This document shows positions 48,108 through 56,695 of a DNA stretch of 64,000 nucleotides, one piece after another. The stretch covers positions 62,001 to 126,000 of the forward strand of contig JAIYAR010000006.1 in the NCBI GenBank assembly GCA_027488985.1. The letters run 5' to 3'. The notes under the pieces were generated by a model. The model did not search any database, had not been told where the DNA came from, and saw only the letters and a list, made by a program, of their open reading frames with translations. The number at the start of each line of letters is the position of its first letter. The stretch's first letter is position 1. This DNA comes from Comamonadaceae bacterium. GTDB lineage: Bacteria; Pseudomonadota; Gammaproteobacteria; Burkholderiales; Burkholderiaceae_C. The translations under genes were made by a program, and so were the position numbers.

Positions 48108-48953
48108 TTAAGCGCCTAGCCCCAAGTTTTTGCACAGAGCCAGAGTGGGAGCACTCTGGTTCATGGTGTAGAAATGCAATGCAGGCGCGCCACCGGCACG
48201 CAGTTGTTCGCACAAGTCCGTCACCACCTCCAGCCCGAAGGCCTTGATGGAGGCCACATCATCGCCGTAGCTCTGCAGTCGCAGACGGATCCAACGGGGA
48301 ATCTCCGCACCACATGCATCCGAGAAGCGCATCAACTGGGTAGAGCTGGTGATGGGCATGATGCCGGGCACCACGGGCACGGTGATGCCGAGCGCATCCA
48401 CCTCTTCCTGAAAGCGGAAGTAAGCGTCGGAGTTATAAAAATACTGGGTGATCGCTGAATTGGCGCCTGCTCTCACCTTGGTGGCGAAAGCCTGCAAATC
48501 GCTCGCCGGCGACTTGGCTTGAGGGTGCACTTCCGGATAAGCCGCCACCTCAATGTGAAAGTCATCGCCCGTCTCGGCACGGATGAATGCCACCAGGTCA
48601 CTGGCGTAATGGAACTCGCCGCCAGCACCGTAACCGCTTGGCAAGTCGCCCCGCAAGGCCACCAATCGTTTCACGCCCATGGCCTTCAAGGTGGCCAGCT
48701 GCTCGCGCACAGTGGACTTGGTCGCCCCCACGCACGAAAAGTGGGACGCCGCGCTCACGCCCTCCGACAGGATGTCGCGCACGGTGTTGAACGTACCTTC
48801 TTGGGTGGAGCCGCCTGCACCGAAAGTCACCGAGCAAAACTCAGGCTTCAGTCCATAGAGCTGCTGGCGCACGGTGCGCAGCTTTTCAGCACCTTCCTGG
48901 GTTTTGGGCGGAAAGAACTCCAGGCTCAATGGAATCCGTTGGTTGGTAGACAT
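48108..48953 (-). CDS. metF: Methylenetetrahydrofolate reductase MetF
   Basis: Reduces 5,10-methylene-THF to 5-methyl-THF, the methyl donor for methionine synthesis. 281 residues: LSLEFFPPKTQEGAEKLR, CSVTFGAGGSTQEGT, LVALRGDLPSG and QYFYNSDAYFRF. Of two close ATGs, 48953 is chosen because GGAG lies six bases upstream; 48959 would sit on that site. It is the last gene of the riboswitch-controlled ahcY-tlyA-metF set. Confidence 0.95.
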   Translation of the reverse strand: MSTNQRIPLSLEFFPPKTQEGAEKLRTVRQQLYGLKPEFCSVTFGAGGSTQEGTFNTVRDILSEGVSAASHFSCVGATKSTVREQLATLKAMGVKRLVALRGDLPSGYGAGGEFHYASDLVAFIRAETGDDFHIEVAAYPEVHPQAKSPASDLQAFATKVRAGANSAITQYFYNSDAYFRFQEEVDALGITVPVVPGIMPITSSTQLMRFSDACGAEIPRWIRLRLQSYGDDVASIKAFGLEVVTDLCEQLRAGGAPALHFYTMNQSAPTLALCKNLGLGA

Positions 48954-48994
48954 AGTCATCTCCGTCTCCCGTGCCTGCGTGGCAGGCACCGGGT

Positions 48995-49918
48995 TCAGCC
49001 CGCCTTGCGGGCACAAATAAAGAATTCGCGGTTCCCGTCTCCGCCTTCGATGGCGGAGTCGAACCAATGCGTCACGGTGAGCCCCAGATCGGCGCAGGTT
49101 TCACGCAATCGCTGTTCCACGATGGGGTACATGGCCGGATCTTTGACGATACCGCCTTTACCCACCTGACCAGGCTGCAACTCAAACTGCGGCTTCACCA
49201 AGGTCAGCATGATGCCGCCCTCTTTCAACAAGGGAACTGCAGCAGGCAACACCAGGGTCTGCGAAATGAAGGACAGGTCAGCGACCAGCAGGTCAAACGG
49301 CGGCGCAAACTCAGGCGGCAGCTCCACGGCATCTTCTTCAGCATCGTCCGACGCATCCACGGGCGGGCGGGAGTCGTCTTCATCGTCGAAGTCGTCGCCA
49401 TCATCCCAACCGTCATCGCCATCGGGCTCAACGTCAAATTGGCCACCAGCGCCCGTGCTGTCTGCGTAAGCAGCTATCAAATCCGAAGCAGACAAGGTGC
49501 GGGCATTGACGCTCTCTACACACAGCACGCGGGTATCGTCGCGGAGCGAAGGGTGCAGCTGGGCACTGCCCACATCCACACCCACCACCGATTGCGCGCC
49601 AGCTTGGAGCAGGCAGTCGGTGAAGCCACCGGTGCTCTGCCCCACATCCAGACAACGCAGTCCGGTGACGGACAAGCCGACGTTCTTCAGGGCCGCTTCT
49701 AGCTTGAGGCCACCGCGGGACACATAACGCGCTTCGGAATCATCGAGCAAACGGATCTTGGCGCCATCGGGCACTTCGTCGCCATTTTTGGCTACACGTT
49801 TCCAGACTTCGCCCGAAAGCTCCATCTTCAGCCACTCCACGCCATCCGCAATCAGGCGCTGAGCCTGCGAGCGGGTGCTGGCCAGCCCACGCTGCACCAA
49901 AAGTTGATCAATTCGCAT
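48995..49918 (-). CDS. tlyA: TlyA-family S4/FtsJ rRNA methyltransferase with acidic insertion
   Basis: 307 residues. The S4 domain is at 1-60 (MRIDQLLVQRGLASTRSQAQ) and an FtsJ-type Rossmann fold follows, with YVSRGGLKLEAAL, LDVGQSTGGFTDCLLQAGA and VADLSFISQTLVLPA. Members 2'-O-methylate rRNA or act as haemolysin-like proteins. Most are near 250-270 residues; this one has an extra segment at about 143-207. It begins with a peptide from the dispersed repeat (SASDLIAAYADSTGAG) and continues into a strongly acidic run. It lies between ahcY and metF; as a SAM user it produces the SAH that ahcY removes. Confidence 0.88.
   Translation of the reverse strand: MRIDQLLVQRGLASTRSQAQRLIADGVEWLKMELSGEVWKRVAKNGDEVPDGAKIRLLDDSEARYVSRGGLKLEAALKNVGLSVTGLRCLDVGQSTGGFTDCLLQAGAQSVVGVDVGSAQLHPSLRDDTRVLCVESVNARTLSASDLIAAYADSTGAGGQFDVEPDGDDGWDDGDDFDDEDDSRPPVDASDDAEEDAVELPPEFAPPFDLLVADLSFISQTLVLPAAVPLLKEGGIMLTLVKPQFELQPGQVGKGGIVKDPAMYPIVEQRLRETCADLGLTVTHWFDSAIEGGDGNREFFICARKAG
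49441..49490 (+). repeat. Dispersed 50-bp repeat, copy 7 (inside tlyA)
   Basis: Full-length copy from GGCCACCAGCGCCCGTG through core TGCGTAAGCAGCTATC to AAGCA. tlyA reads it antisense in the same frame as copies 1 and 2, giving DLIAAYADSTGAGG. Confidence 0.85.
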
Positions 49919-49952
49919 CGTTATCCAAAGTTATCAGCCTCTCAAAGCCAGA

Positions 49953-50020
49953 GACACCGCTGGACCGGCTTCGCCGGACCGCAGGTGTCGCCCCCTTGAG
50001 AGGGAGGCGCCAAAGGCGCC
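49953..50020. repeat. Two hairpins between ahcY and tlyA
   Basis: GACACC at 49953-49958 pairs with GGTGTC at 49984-49989 around an inner CCGGC-TTC-GCCGG stem. Then GGCGCC-AAA-GGCGCC lies at 50006-50020. No T-run follows. They sit inside the ahcY-tlyA-metF unit and may lower expression of the distal genes or protect the ahcY message. Confidence 0.6.
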
Positions 50021-50032
50021 TCGGAGGTGCAA

Positions 50033-51553
50033 TTAATAGCGGTACGTGTCTTTCTTGTACGGACCGGCTTTGCTCACGCCGATGTACGAAGCCTGCTCGT
50101 CGGTCAGTTCGGTCAACATGGCACCGACCTTCTTCAGGTGCAAACGTGCCACTTTTTCGTCCAAGTGCTTGGGCAACACATAAACCTTGCCGGCCTTGTA
50201 ATCCTTGGGCTTGGTGAACAGTTCGATCTGGGCGATCGTCTGATTCGCAAAGCTGGAGGACATCACAAAGCTGGGGTGGCCGGTACCGCAACCCAGGTTC
50301 ACCAAGCGGCCCTTGGCCAACAGGATGATGCGCTTGGAAGCCTTCTTGCCCTTGGCGGGGAAGATCACGTGGTCCACCTGGGGCTTGATCTCTTCCCACT
50401 TGCACTTGGACAGGGATGCCACATCGATTTCGTTGTCAAAGTGACCGATGTTGCAGACGATGGCCTGGTCCTTCATCGCATCCATGTGCGCGTACGTGAT
50501 CACGTTCTTGTTGCCGGTGGTGGTCACGAAAATGTCGGCCTTGTCGGCAGCGTATTCCATGGTCACGACCTTGTAGCCTTCCATGGCGGCTTGCAGGGCG
50601 TTGATCGGGTCGATTTCTGTCACCCACACTTGGGCGGACAAAGCACGCAGTGCCTGCGCAGAGCCCTTGCCCACGTCACCGTAGCCCGCGACCACAGCCA
50701 CCTTGCCGGCGATCATCACGTCAGTAGCGCGCTTGATACCGTCGACCAGGGATTCGCGGCAACCGTACAGGTTGTCGAACTTGCTCTTGGTCACCGAGTC
50801 GTTCACGTTGATGGCGCGCAGGGCCAGAGTGCCCTTGGCGGACATTTCTTCCAGACGCATCACACCGGTGGTGGTTTCTTCTGTCACACCGATGATGTTC
50901 TTCAGGCGGCGGCTGTACCAGGTGGGGTCCACCTTCAGCTTGGCCTTGATGGCATTGAACAGGCACACTTCTTCTTCGCTGCCGGGCTTGGCCAGCACCT
51001 TGATGTCCTTCTCAGCGCGAGCGCCCAGGTGCATCAACAAGGTGGCATCGCCGCCGTCGTCCAGAATCATGTTCGGGCCTTCGGCCGCAGTGCCCTTCTT
51101 GCCACCAAATTCAAAGATGCGATGGGTGAAGTCCCAGTACTCTTCCAGCGACTCGCCTTTGTGGGCGAACACGGGTGTTCCCTTGGCCACCAGCGCAGCG
51201 GCTGCGTGATCCTGGGTGGAGAAGATGTTGCAAGAAGCCCAACGCACATCTGCACCCAAGGCTTGCAGGGTTTCGACCAGCACGCCGGTCTGGATGGTCA
51301 TGTGCAGGGAACCGGTGATGCGTGCGCCCTTCAGAGGCTGGCTCTTGGCGAACTCTTCACGAATGGCCATCAGGCCGGGCATTTCGGTTTCGGCGATGGT
51401 CAGCTCTTTGCGGCCCCAATCGGCCAAGCTCAGGTCGGCGATCTTGAAGTCTTCAAATTGGGCCACTACGGCCTTCGCAGCGGAAACCGCTTTGACGGCC
51501 TTCACAGCCTTGGGGGTCTTGGCATTCTTAACCAGTTTCAATACAGCGCTCAT
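50033..51553 (-). CDS. ahcY: S-adenosylhomocysteine hydrolase AhcY
   Basis: Splits SAH into adenosine and homocysteine with bound NAD. The ATG at 51553 is preceded by GGAGC. 506 residues: a repetitive Lys/Ala/Val lead ([20 protein letters not shown]), then the enzyme with [29 protein letters not shown], the NAD loop [15 protein letters not shown] and the carboxy-terminal [13 protein letters not shown] and [19 protein letters not shown]. It heads the set with tlyA and metF, and a SAH riboswitch lies in its leader. Confidence 0.97.
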   Translation of the reverse strand: MSAVLKLVKNAKTPKAVKAVKAVSAAKAVVAQFEDFKIADLSLADWGRKELTIAETEMPGLMAIREEFAKSQPLKGARITGSLHMTIQTGVLVETLQALGADVRWASCNIFSTQDHAAAALVAKGTPVFAHKGESLEEYWDFTHRIFEFGGKKGTAAEGPNMILDDGGDATLLMHLGARAEKDIKVLAKPGSEEEVCLFNAIKAKLKVDPTWYSRRLKNIIGVTEETTTGVMRLEEMSAKGTLALRAINVNDSVTKSKFDNLYGCRESLVDGIKRATDVMIAGKVAVVAGYGDVGKGSAQALRALSAQVWVTEIDPINALQAAMEGYKVVTMEYAADKADIFVTTTGNKNVITYAHMDAMKDQAIVCNIGHFDNEIDVASLSKCKWEEIKPQVDHVIFPAKGKKASKRIILLAKGRLVNLGCGTGHPSFVMSSSFANQTIAQIELFTKPKDYKAGKVYVLPKHLDEKVARLHLKKVGAMLTELTDEQASYIGVSKAGPYKKDTYRY

Positions 51554-51632
51554 GGTGTGCTCCAAACGTTGATTTGCATTGCCACTGGCGCACACGGGGG
51601 GTTTTGAGGCCACTCACCGCACGCATTTCCAG

Positions 51633-51736
51633 TGGGTGAGCGCCGTTGGGGGACACGATGCAGGGCGCATCGTGGGTTCCGAGCCTCACTCGCGGTGCCG
51701 GTATAGGCACTTGGCGGGCTGCAACGCTCCTCGGAA
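51633..51736 (-). promoter_or_regulatory. S-adenosylhomocysteine (SAH) riboswitch
   Basis: The minus-strand leader of ahcY contains the conserved SAH-riboswitch parts in order: CCGAGGAGCGTTGCAGCCC, a variable stem, GAGGCTCGG, a second hairpin (CACGATGCG/GCATCGTG) and CAACGGCGCTCACC. GAGCG and CGCTC close the first stem. SAH binding turns on genes that remove SAH. CTCACC at the 3' edge (plus-strand 51635-51640) can also pair with GGTGAG downstream (51613-51618), a possible switching helix. It ends about 80 bases before the ahcY ATG. Confidence 0.93.
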
Positions 51737-51809
51737 GATGCGAATTTTAACCTCGTGTCGATTGCCGCACCAAGCCACTAGGTCAAAGTCAACTGACCGC
51801 GTCCGGGCT

Positions 51810-52823
51810 TCAGGCTACCGGGCCGGTGCTGGTACCCACCTGCAATGCCGGCTGGCGCAGCAGTTGATAAGGGCCGCCCTCGGGGTCGCGCAGCACCTTC
51901 ATCACCATCTCGGCCAGCGCAAAACCAGTGGTTTGTGGCGTGGGCTGGGTCACCGTGGTGACGTTCAAGCCAGTAAGCAAGGTGTCCTGCGGAATGTCGC
52001 CGTGCACCACCACCGAGATGTCTTGCCCCACCCGGAGCTTGGCATCCATCAAGCCGCGGATCAGGCCCACGCCGCCCAGGTTGTTGTCCACCAGCACAGC
52101 GGTCGGCCGGGGTGACAAGGCCAATACCTGCACCACGGCATTCAGGCCGCTGCGCCTGTCGTTCACACCCCCTATGCAATAGCCCGGCGGGCACTCCACG
52201 CCTGCTGCCTTCAGGGTGCTGATGTAGCCCCGGTGGCGTTGAAAGGCGAAATTCAGCTCCAGTGGAGCGTGCACATAGGCAATGCGCGTGTGCCCCAAGG
52301 CCAGCAAATGCTCTACCGCCAGCTGGCTGCCGAGGTCGTTGTCAAAGTCCAGCCAGGAGTAATGCGCGCAATCGGCAGTGCGGCCATAGCCCACAAAGGG
52401 GTAGTTGTTCTCCAGCAGGAAATCCACGCGCGGGTCCTGGACACGGGTGTTGGGCACGATGACCGCATCCACCCGGCCGCCCCTGAAAAGGCGTTCGTAA
52501 ATTTCCAGCTCGGTTTCATTTTTGGCCACTGCCAGCAGCAAGTCCTGGTGCTCGCGCTCCAGGCGCTCGCCCAAACCATCGGCCATGTCCAGAAACTGCG
52601 GGTTACCCAGGTTTTCGACCGCAGCGGAATACACAATGCCGATCGCATCGGTATTGCCGCGCACCAGCCGGCGCGCGCCCGCATCGGGGCGGTAGCCCAT
52701 GGCGTCTGCCATTTCTTGCACACGGGTGCGGGTCAGGGCATTGACGTCGGTGTAACCGTTCAAGGCCCTGCTGACCGTGGAAGTGGACAGACCCAATGCC
52801 TGGGCCAACTGCTTGATGCTCAC
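51810..52823 (-). CDS. LacI-family transcriptional regulator
   Basis: 337 residues from a GTG at 52823 with GGAG upstream. The amino helix-turn-helix is SIKQLAQALGLSTSTVSRAL, the hinge follows near residue 55 (RRLVRGNTDAIGIVY), and a periplasmic-binding-protein-like sugar domain completes it (VVVHGDIPQDTLLTGLNVTT). No sugar genes adjoin, so its targets are elsewhere or it is global. It is divergent from prfC across 144 bases. Confidence 0.92.
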   Translation of the reverse strand: MSIKQLAQALGLSTSTVSRALNGYTDVNALTRTRVQEMADAMGYRPDAGARRLVRGNTDAIGIVYSAAVENLGNPQFLDMADGLGERLEREHQDLLLAVAKNETELEIYERLFRGGRVDAVIVPNTRVQDPRVDFLLENNYPFVGYGRTADCAHYSWLDFDNDLGSQLAVEHLLALGHTRIAYVHAPLELNFAFQRHRGYISTLKAAGVECPPGYCIGGVNDRRSGLNAVVQVLALSPRPTAVLVDNNLGGVGLIRGLMDAKLRVGQDISVVVHGDIPQDTLLTGLNVTTVTQPTPQTTGFALAEMVMKVLRDPEGGPYQLLRQPALQVGTSTGPVA

Positions 52824-52967
52824 GCGTGTCTCCGGGATGGCTCGTTTGTTATGGCAGCGAGTTTAAGGCCTGCCCCGCGCGCGGCTGTCAGGGCAGCTCT
52901 GTAAAATACGCCCTCTTCTCCTGCGGCCCGCCTGTGATGCGCGGCCCACCCGACCCTGGACCCCCCT

Positions 52968-54599
52968 GTGACCTACGCACCCGAGACCAAGCGCCGCCGC
53001 ACTTTTGCGATCATTTCTCACCCGGACGCCGGCAAGACCACGCTCACCGAAAAGCTCTTGCTGTTCTCGGGCGCGATCCAGATCGCCGGCTCGGTGAAGG
53101 CCCGCAAGGCCAGCCGCCACGCCACCTCTGACTGGATGGAAATTGAAAAGCAGCGTGGCATCTCGGTGGCCTCTTCGGTCATGCAGATGTCCTACCGCGA
53201 CCACGTGGTCAACCTGCTCGACACCCCCGGCCACAAGGACTTCTCGGAAGACACCTACCGCGTGCTCACCGCCGTGGACTCGGCGCTGATGGTGATTGAC
53301 GCGGCCAACGGTGTGGAAGCCCAGACCCGCCGCCTGATTGAAGTGTGCCGCCAGCGCGATACGCCCATCATCACATTTGTGAACAAGATGGACCGCGAAG
53401 TGCGCGAGCCGCTGGACATCCTTGACGAAATCGAGCGCGAGCTGGGCATGCCTTGCGTGCCCATGACCTGGCCTGTGGGCCAAGGCAAGCTGTTCGGCGG
53501 CATCATAAATTTGCGCACCCAAGCCATGACCGTGTTTGAGTCCGGCAGCGAGCGCCGCCCGCAAGACTTCGACACCATGCCCCTGACCGACCCGGCCGCG
53601 CTGCAAGCCCGCTTTGGCCACGAGTGGGACACGGCGGTAGAGAGCATGGAGCTCGCCACCGGCGCCTCCCCCGCCTGGGACCACGAAGCCTTTTTGGCGG
53701 GCAAACAGACGCCCGTGTTCTTCGGCTCCGGGGTGAACAACTTCGGTGTGATGGAAGTGCTGGACGCGCTGGTCGACCTGGCTCCCGCACCCCAGAAGCG
53801 CATTAGCACCACGCTGGTGAACCGCCAGCCGGTGGTCAAAGAGATTCAGCCCGAAGACGAAGCCTTCAGTGGCGTGGTCTTCAAGGTGCAGGCCAATATG
53901 GACGCCAACCACCGCGACCGCATCGCCTTTGTGCGCATGGCCAGCGGCAAGTACACGCCCGGCATGAAGCTCAAAGTCATGCGCACCGCCAAAGAATTGC
54001 GTCCCACCAGCGTGGTGACTTTCATGAGCCAGCGCCGCGAGGCAGTGGAAGAAGCGTATGCCGGCGACATCGTGGGCTTTACCACCCACGGCGGCGTGCA
54101 GCTGGGCGACACCATCACCGATGGCAGCGTCAACCTCATGTACACCGGCCTGCCCTTCTTTGCGCCCGAAATGTTCATGACTGTGGTGCTCAAGAATCCC
54201 TTGCGCACCAAGCAGCTGCAGCAGGGCCTGGCCCAGTTGGGCGAAGAAGGTGCCATTCAGGTGTTCAAGCCCGAAATGGGCGGCAACATGCTGCTGGGCG
54301 CGGTGGGCCAGCTGCAGTTTGAAGTGGTGCAGCACCGCCTCAAAGGCGAATACGACGCTGACATCCGCCTGGAAAGCAGTCAGTACACCGGCGCCCGCTG
54401 GATCACGGCCGATAGCGCTAAGGAACTGCAGGAGTTTGTGAACGCTTACCCCATGCGCATGGCCAAGGACGCGGCAGACACGCTTGCTTACCTGTGCACC
54501 AGCCCCTACGACGTGCGCCTAGCGCAAGAGCGCTTTCCGAAGATCCATTTCCACCCGCTGCGCGAGCATGCGGGCTTGGCACTGCAAACAGCTGGCTAA
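52968..54599 (+). CDS. prfC: Peptide chain release factor 3 PrfC
   Basis: GTPase that recycles RF1/RF2 after termination. 543 residues from a GTG start: ISHPDAGKTTLTEKLLLFSG (G1), QRGISVASSVMQ (G2), LDTPGHKDFSEDTYR (G3), FVNKMDREVREPLD (G4). Domains II and III follow with VQANMDANHRDRIAFVRMAS. Length and motifs match RF3 rather than EF-G. The HAD gene follows by 15 bases. Confidence 0.97.
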   Translation: MTYAPETKRRRTFAIISHPDAGKTTLTEKLLLFSGAIQIAGSVKARKASRHATSDWMEIEKQRGISVASSVMQMSYRDHVVNLLDTPGHKDFSEDTYRVLTAVDSALMVIDAANGVEAQTRRLIEVCRQRDTPIITFVNKMDREVREPLDILDEIERELGMPCVPMTWPVGQGKLFGGIINLRTQAMTVFESGSERRPQDFDTMPLTDPAALQARFGHEWDTAVESMELATGASPAWDHEAFLAGKQTPVFFGSGVNNFGVMEVLDALVDLAPAPQKRISTTLVNRQPVVKEIQPEDEAFSGVVFKVQANMDANHRDRIAFVRMASGKYTPGMKLKVMRTAKELRPTSVVTFMSQRREAVEEAYAGDIVGFTTHGGVQLGDTITDGSVNLMYTGLPFFAPEMFMTVVLKNPLRTKQLQQGLAQLGEEGAIQVFKPEMGGNMLLGAVGQLQFEVVQHRLKGEYDADIRLESSQYTGARWITADSAKELQEFVNAYPMRMAKDAADTLAYLCTSPYDVRLAQERFPKIHFHPLREHAGLALQTAG

Positions 54600-54614
54600 A
54601 CAAGAGGCCCTCAC

Positions 54615-55475
54615 GTGAAACCCCTGCCGCAATGGCCGGTGGACAGCCGCCGTGCCATCCGCGGGGTGTTCACCGATATCGACGATACCCTCACCCACGA
54701 CGGCCACATCGCCCCCGAGGCGCTGCAAGCGCTGGGCGATTTGAAAGCGGCCGGGCTCACGGTGATTCCCATCACCGGGCGGCCCATCGGCTGGTGCGAG
54801 CCCTTCATGGCGGGCCCCAAGGGTCCGGCCTGGCCGGTGGATGCCATGGTGGCGGAGAACGGGGCAGTGGCATTCGTACCGGGTACAGCCAGCACAGTTA
54901 CAAGCCAAATTGGCTTACAGCCCTCGTCAGATATGCGCGAGGCGCTATCAAAAAGATACCAGCAAAGTACTGAGGTACGCACTGCGAACCGACTGCGCAT
55001 GGGCGCCATTGCCGCCCAAGTCTGCGCCCAAGTGCCGGGCGTGGAGCTCAGCCGCGACAGCGCGGGCCGCGAGACCGACCTCGCTTTCGACTACGCGGAG
55101 TTCGCCCAGCACACGCCCGAGACCGTGCAACGCGTGCTGGCCCTGCTGCAAAGCCACGGCATGCAAACCACGGTGAGCAGCATCCACATCCACGGCTGCT
55201 TTGGCGACTTCAACAAATGGACCGGCGCGTGCTGGATCGTCCGCGAGCTGCTGGGCCGCGACCTGAGCACCGAGCTGGACCAGTGGGTGTTTGTGGGCGA
55301 CTCGGGCAACGACCAGGCCATGTTCCAGCACTTCACCCACAGCGCGGGCGTGGCCAACATTGCGCGCTTTGTGCCCCAGCTTAACCACCTGCCGGCCTAC
55401 GTCACGCCTTCTGCGCGCGGCGCAGGCTTTGCCGAGGTGGCCCGCGCCATTCTGGAAGCACGTTCTTTTGCATAA
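54615..55475 (+). CDS. HAD-superfamily phosphatase (IIB, mannosyl-3-phosphoglycerate-phosphatase/Cof-like)
   Basis: 286 residues from a GTG start. The nucleophile motif is FTDIDDTLTHDG (D21, D23), motif II is in VIPITGRPIG and motifs III/IV are in VFVGDSGNDQAMF. A cap domain lies between. Residues about 100-118, just after the conserved VAENGAVAF and before the cap, are encoded by a copy of the dispersed repeat (SSDMREALSKRYQQ). Substrate is unknown, probably a sugar phosphate. It overlaps the transporter start. Confidence 0.85.
   Translation: MKPLPQWPVDSRRAIRGVFTDIDDTLTHDGHIAPEALQALGDLKAAGLTVIPITGRPIGWCEPFMAGPKGPAWPVDAMVAENGAVAFVPGTASTVTSQIGLQPSSDMREALSKRYQQSTEVRTANRLRMGAIAAQVCAQVPGVELSRDSAGRETDLAFDYAEFAQHTPETVQRVLALLQSHGMQTTVSSIHIHGCFGDFNKWTGACWIVRELLGRDLSTELDQWVFVGDSGNDQAMFQHFTHSAGVANIARFVPQLNHLPAYVTPSARGAGFAEVARAILEARSFA
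54911..54964 (+). repeat. Dispersed 50-bp repeat, copy 8 (inside HAD phosphatase gene)
   Basis: Contains GATATGCGCGAGGCGCTATC and an altered right end ATACCAGCA. This is the only coding copy read in the sense direction. The TAG that other copies would place in this frame is here TAC, so translation continues. Confidence 0.75.
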
Positions 55476-56664
55476 CGCACCCACCACCGGCACCACCGCG
55501 CACCCCGGCTCGCCCATGGGTTTGCTGGCGGTGTTCGCCTCCACGCTGTTCCAGCTCTCGGGCATTTTCATGCTGTCGCCGCTGATCCTGTTGCTCCTGA
55601 AAGAGCGGGAGGTTTCCACCTCGATTGCCAGCCTGTTTGCCGCCTCCACTTGGCTGGGCATCTTCATCGTGACACCGTTTGCCTCCGCGATCACACGAAA
55701 GTGGGGCCGGCGACGCACCATGTGGATTGCCGCCGCAACGCCTTTGGGGGCCGCCATCGGTTTCTTCTTCACCGACAACATCTGGATCTGGTTTGCGCTG
55801 GAGCTGGTCTCAGGCATGACCGGCAGCTTGCGCTGGGTGCTGGCCGAAGCGTTTATTGCCGAGTTCTCACCGCCTGAGCGCCTGGGGCGCTACATGGGCA
55901 TCTACGCCACCATGGTGGGCGCCACCTTCATCATCGGACCCAGCCTGCTGGCTTGGGCCGGTAGCACCGGGCATGTCGCGCTGTTTCTGGTGATGGGGCT
56001 TCTCAGCTTAGGGCTGTTTTGGACGTTGTTTATCCCGCCCATCCCCGCCACGCATGAAACAGGCAGTGTGAGCACCGGCCCGCGCGGCCTGTGGCAGGCG
56101 GTGCAACAGCACCCCATCCTGATGCTGGCCGGCTTCATCGGCGGCTTTTTTGAACTGGGCCTCGCCTCCATCCTGCCGCTCTATGGCCTAAGCATGGGTC
56201 TGGGCGCCAGTGCCGCTGCGTTGTTGATTTCTGTGAGCGGCCTGGGCAGCACACTGGCTGCCATTCCGGTGGGTATGGCAGCAGACCGGTTTGCCGACCC
56301 GGTGCGCGGCCGCCGTACCCTGATGGTTGCCGTGGCTGCCGTGGCGCTGGTGTGTGCCGCAGCCCTGCCTCTGGTTGAGCACGCCATCTGGGTAGCATGG
56401 CCGGTAGTGTTCTTGCTGGGCGCGGCCGGCAGTAGCCTCTACACCCTGTGCATGACCGACATCGGCGCGCGCGAAAAAGGCACCGCTCTCGTCAACTGCA
56501 CTGCTGTGCTGGTGCTGAACTACACCCTGGGCGGGCTGGTGGCCTCCGGCATCAGCGGCGCGCTGATTGACTGGTCTGCCACGGTGGCGTTTCCGGCGGT
56601 GTTGATTCTGGTGGCGGCTGTGGGCCTCGCCGCCTTACTGCGCGCCCGCCGCAATCCGGACTGA
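55468..56664 (+). CDS. Major facilitator superfamily transporter
   Basis: About 398 residues with twelve hydrophobic segments. The loop 2-3 signature is present as SAITRKWGRRRTMWIA, and the second half repeats it at GMAADRFADPVRGRRTLM. The start is taken as TTG at 55468, inside the HAD gene end, because GGAAG precedes it and it gives a short cytoplasmic tail. ATG at 55516 is the alternative and lacks a ribosome site. The substrate is unknown; an efflux role is possible. Confidence 0.85.
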   Translation: MHNAPTTGTTAHPGSPMGLLAVFASTLFQLSGIFMLSPLILLLLKEREVSTSIASLFAASTWLGIFIVTPFASAITRKWGRRRTMWIAAATPLGAAIGFFFTDNIWIWFALELVSGMTGSLRWVLAEAFIAEFSPPERLGRYMGIYATMVGATFIIGPSLLAWAGSTGHVALFLVMGLLSLGLFWTLFIPPIPATHETGSVSTGPRGLWQAVQQHPILMLAGFIGGFFELGLASILPLYGLSMGLGASAAALLISVSGLGSTLAAIPVGMAADRFADPVRGRRTLMVAVAAVALVCAAALPLVEHAIWVAWPVVFLLGAAGSSLYTLCMTDIGAREKGTALVNCTAVLVLNYTLGGLVASGISGALIDWSATVAFPAVLILVAAVGLAALLRARRNPD

Positions 56665-56695
56665 GCCGCAACAGCGGCCTTGCGGCCTGCTCCGC

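Noticed and set aside
50027..51607. 526-codon frame opposite ahcY
   Set aside because: It is the shadow of a well-conserved enzyme gene; the His/Val/Gly-rich translation has no recognisable domain.
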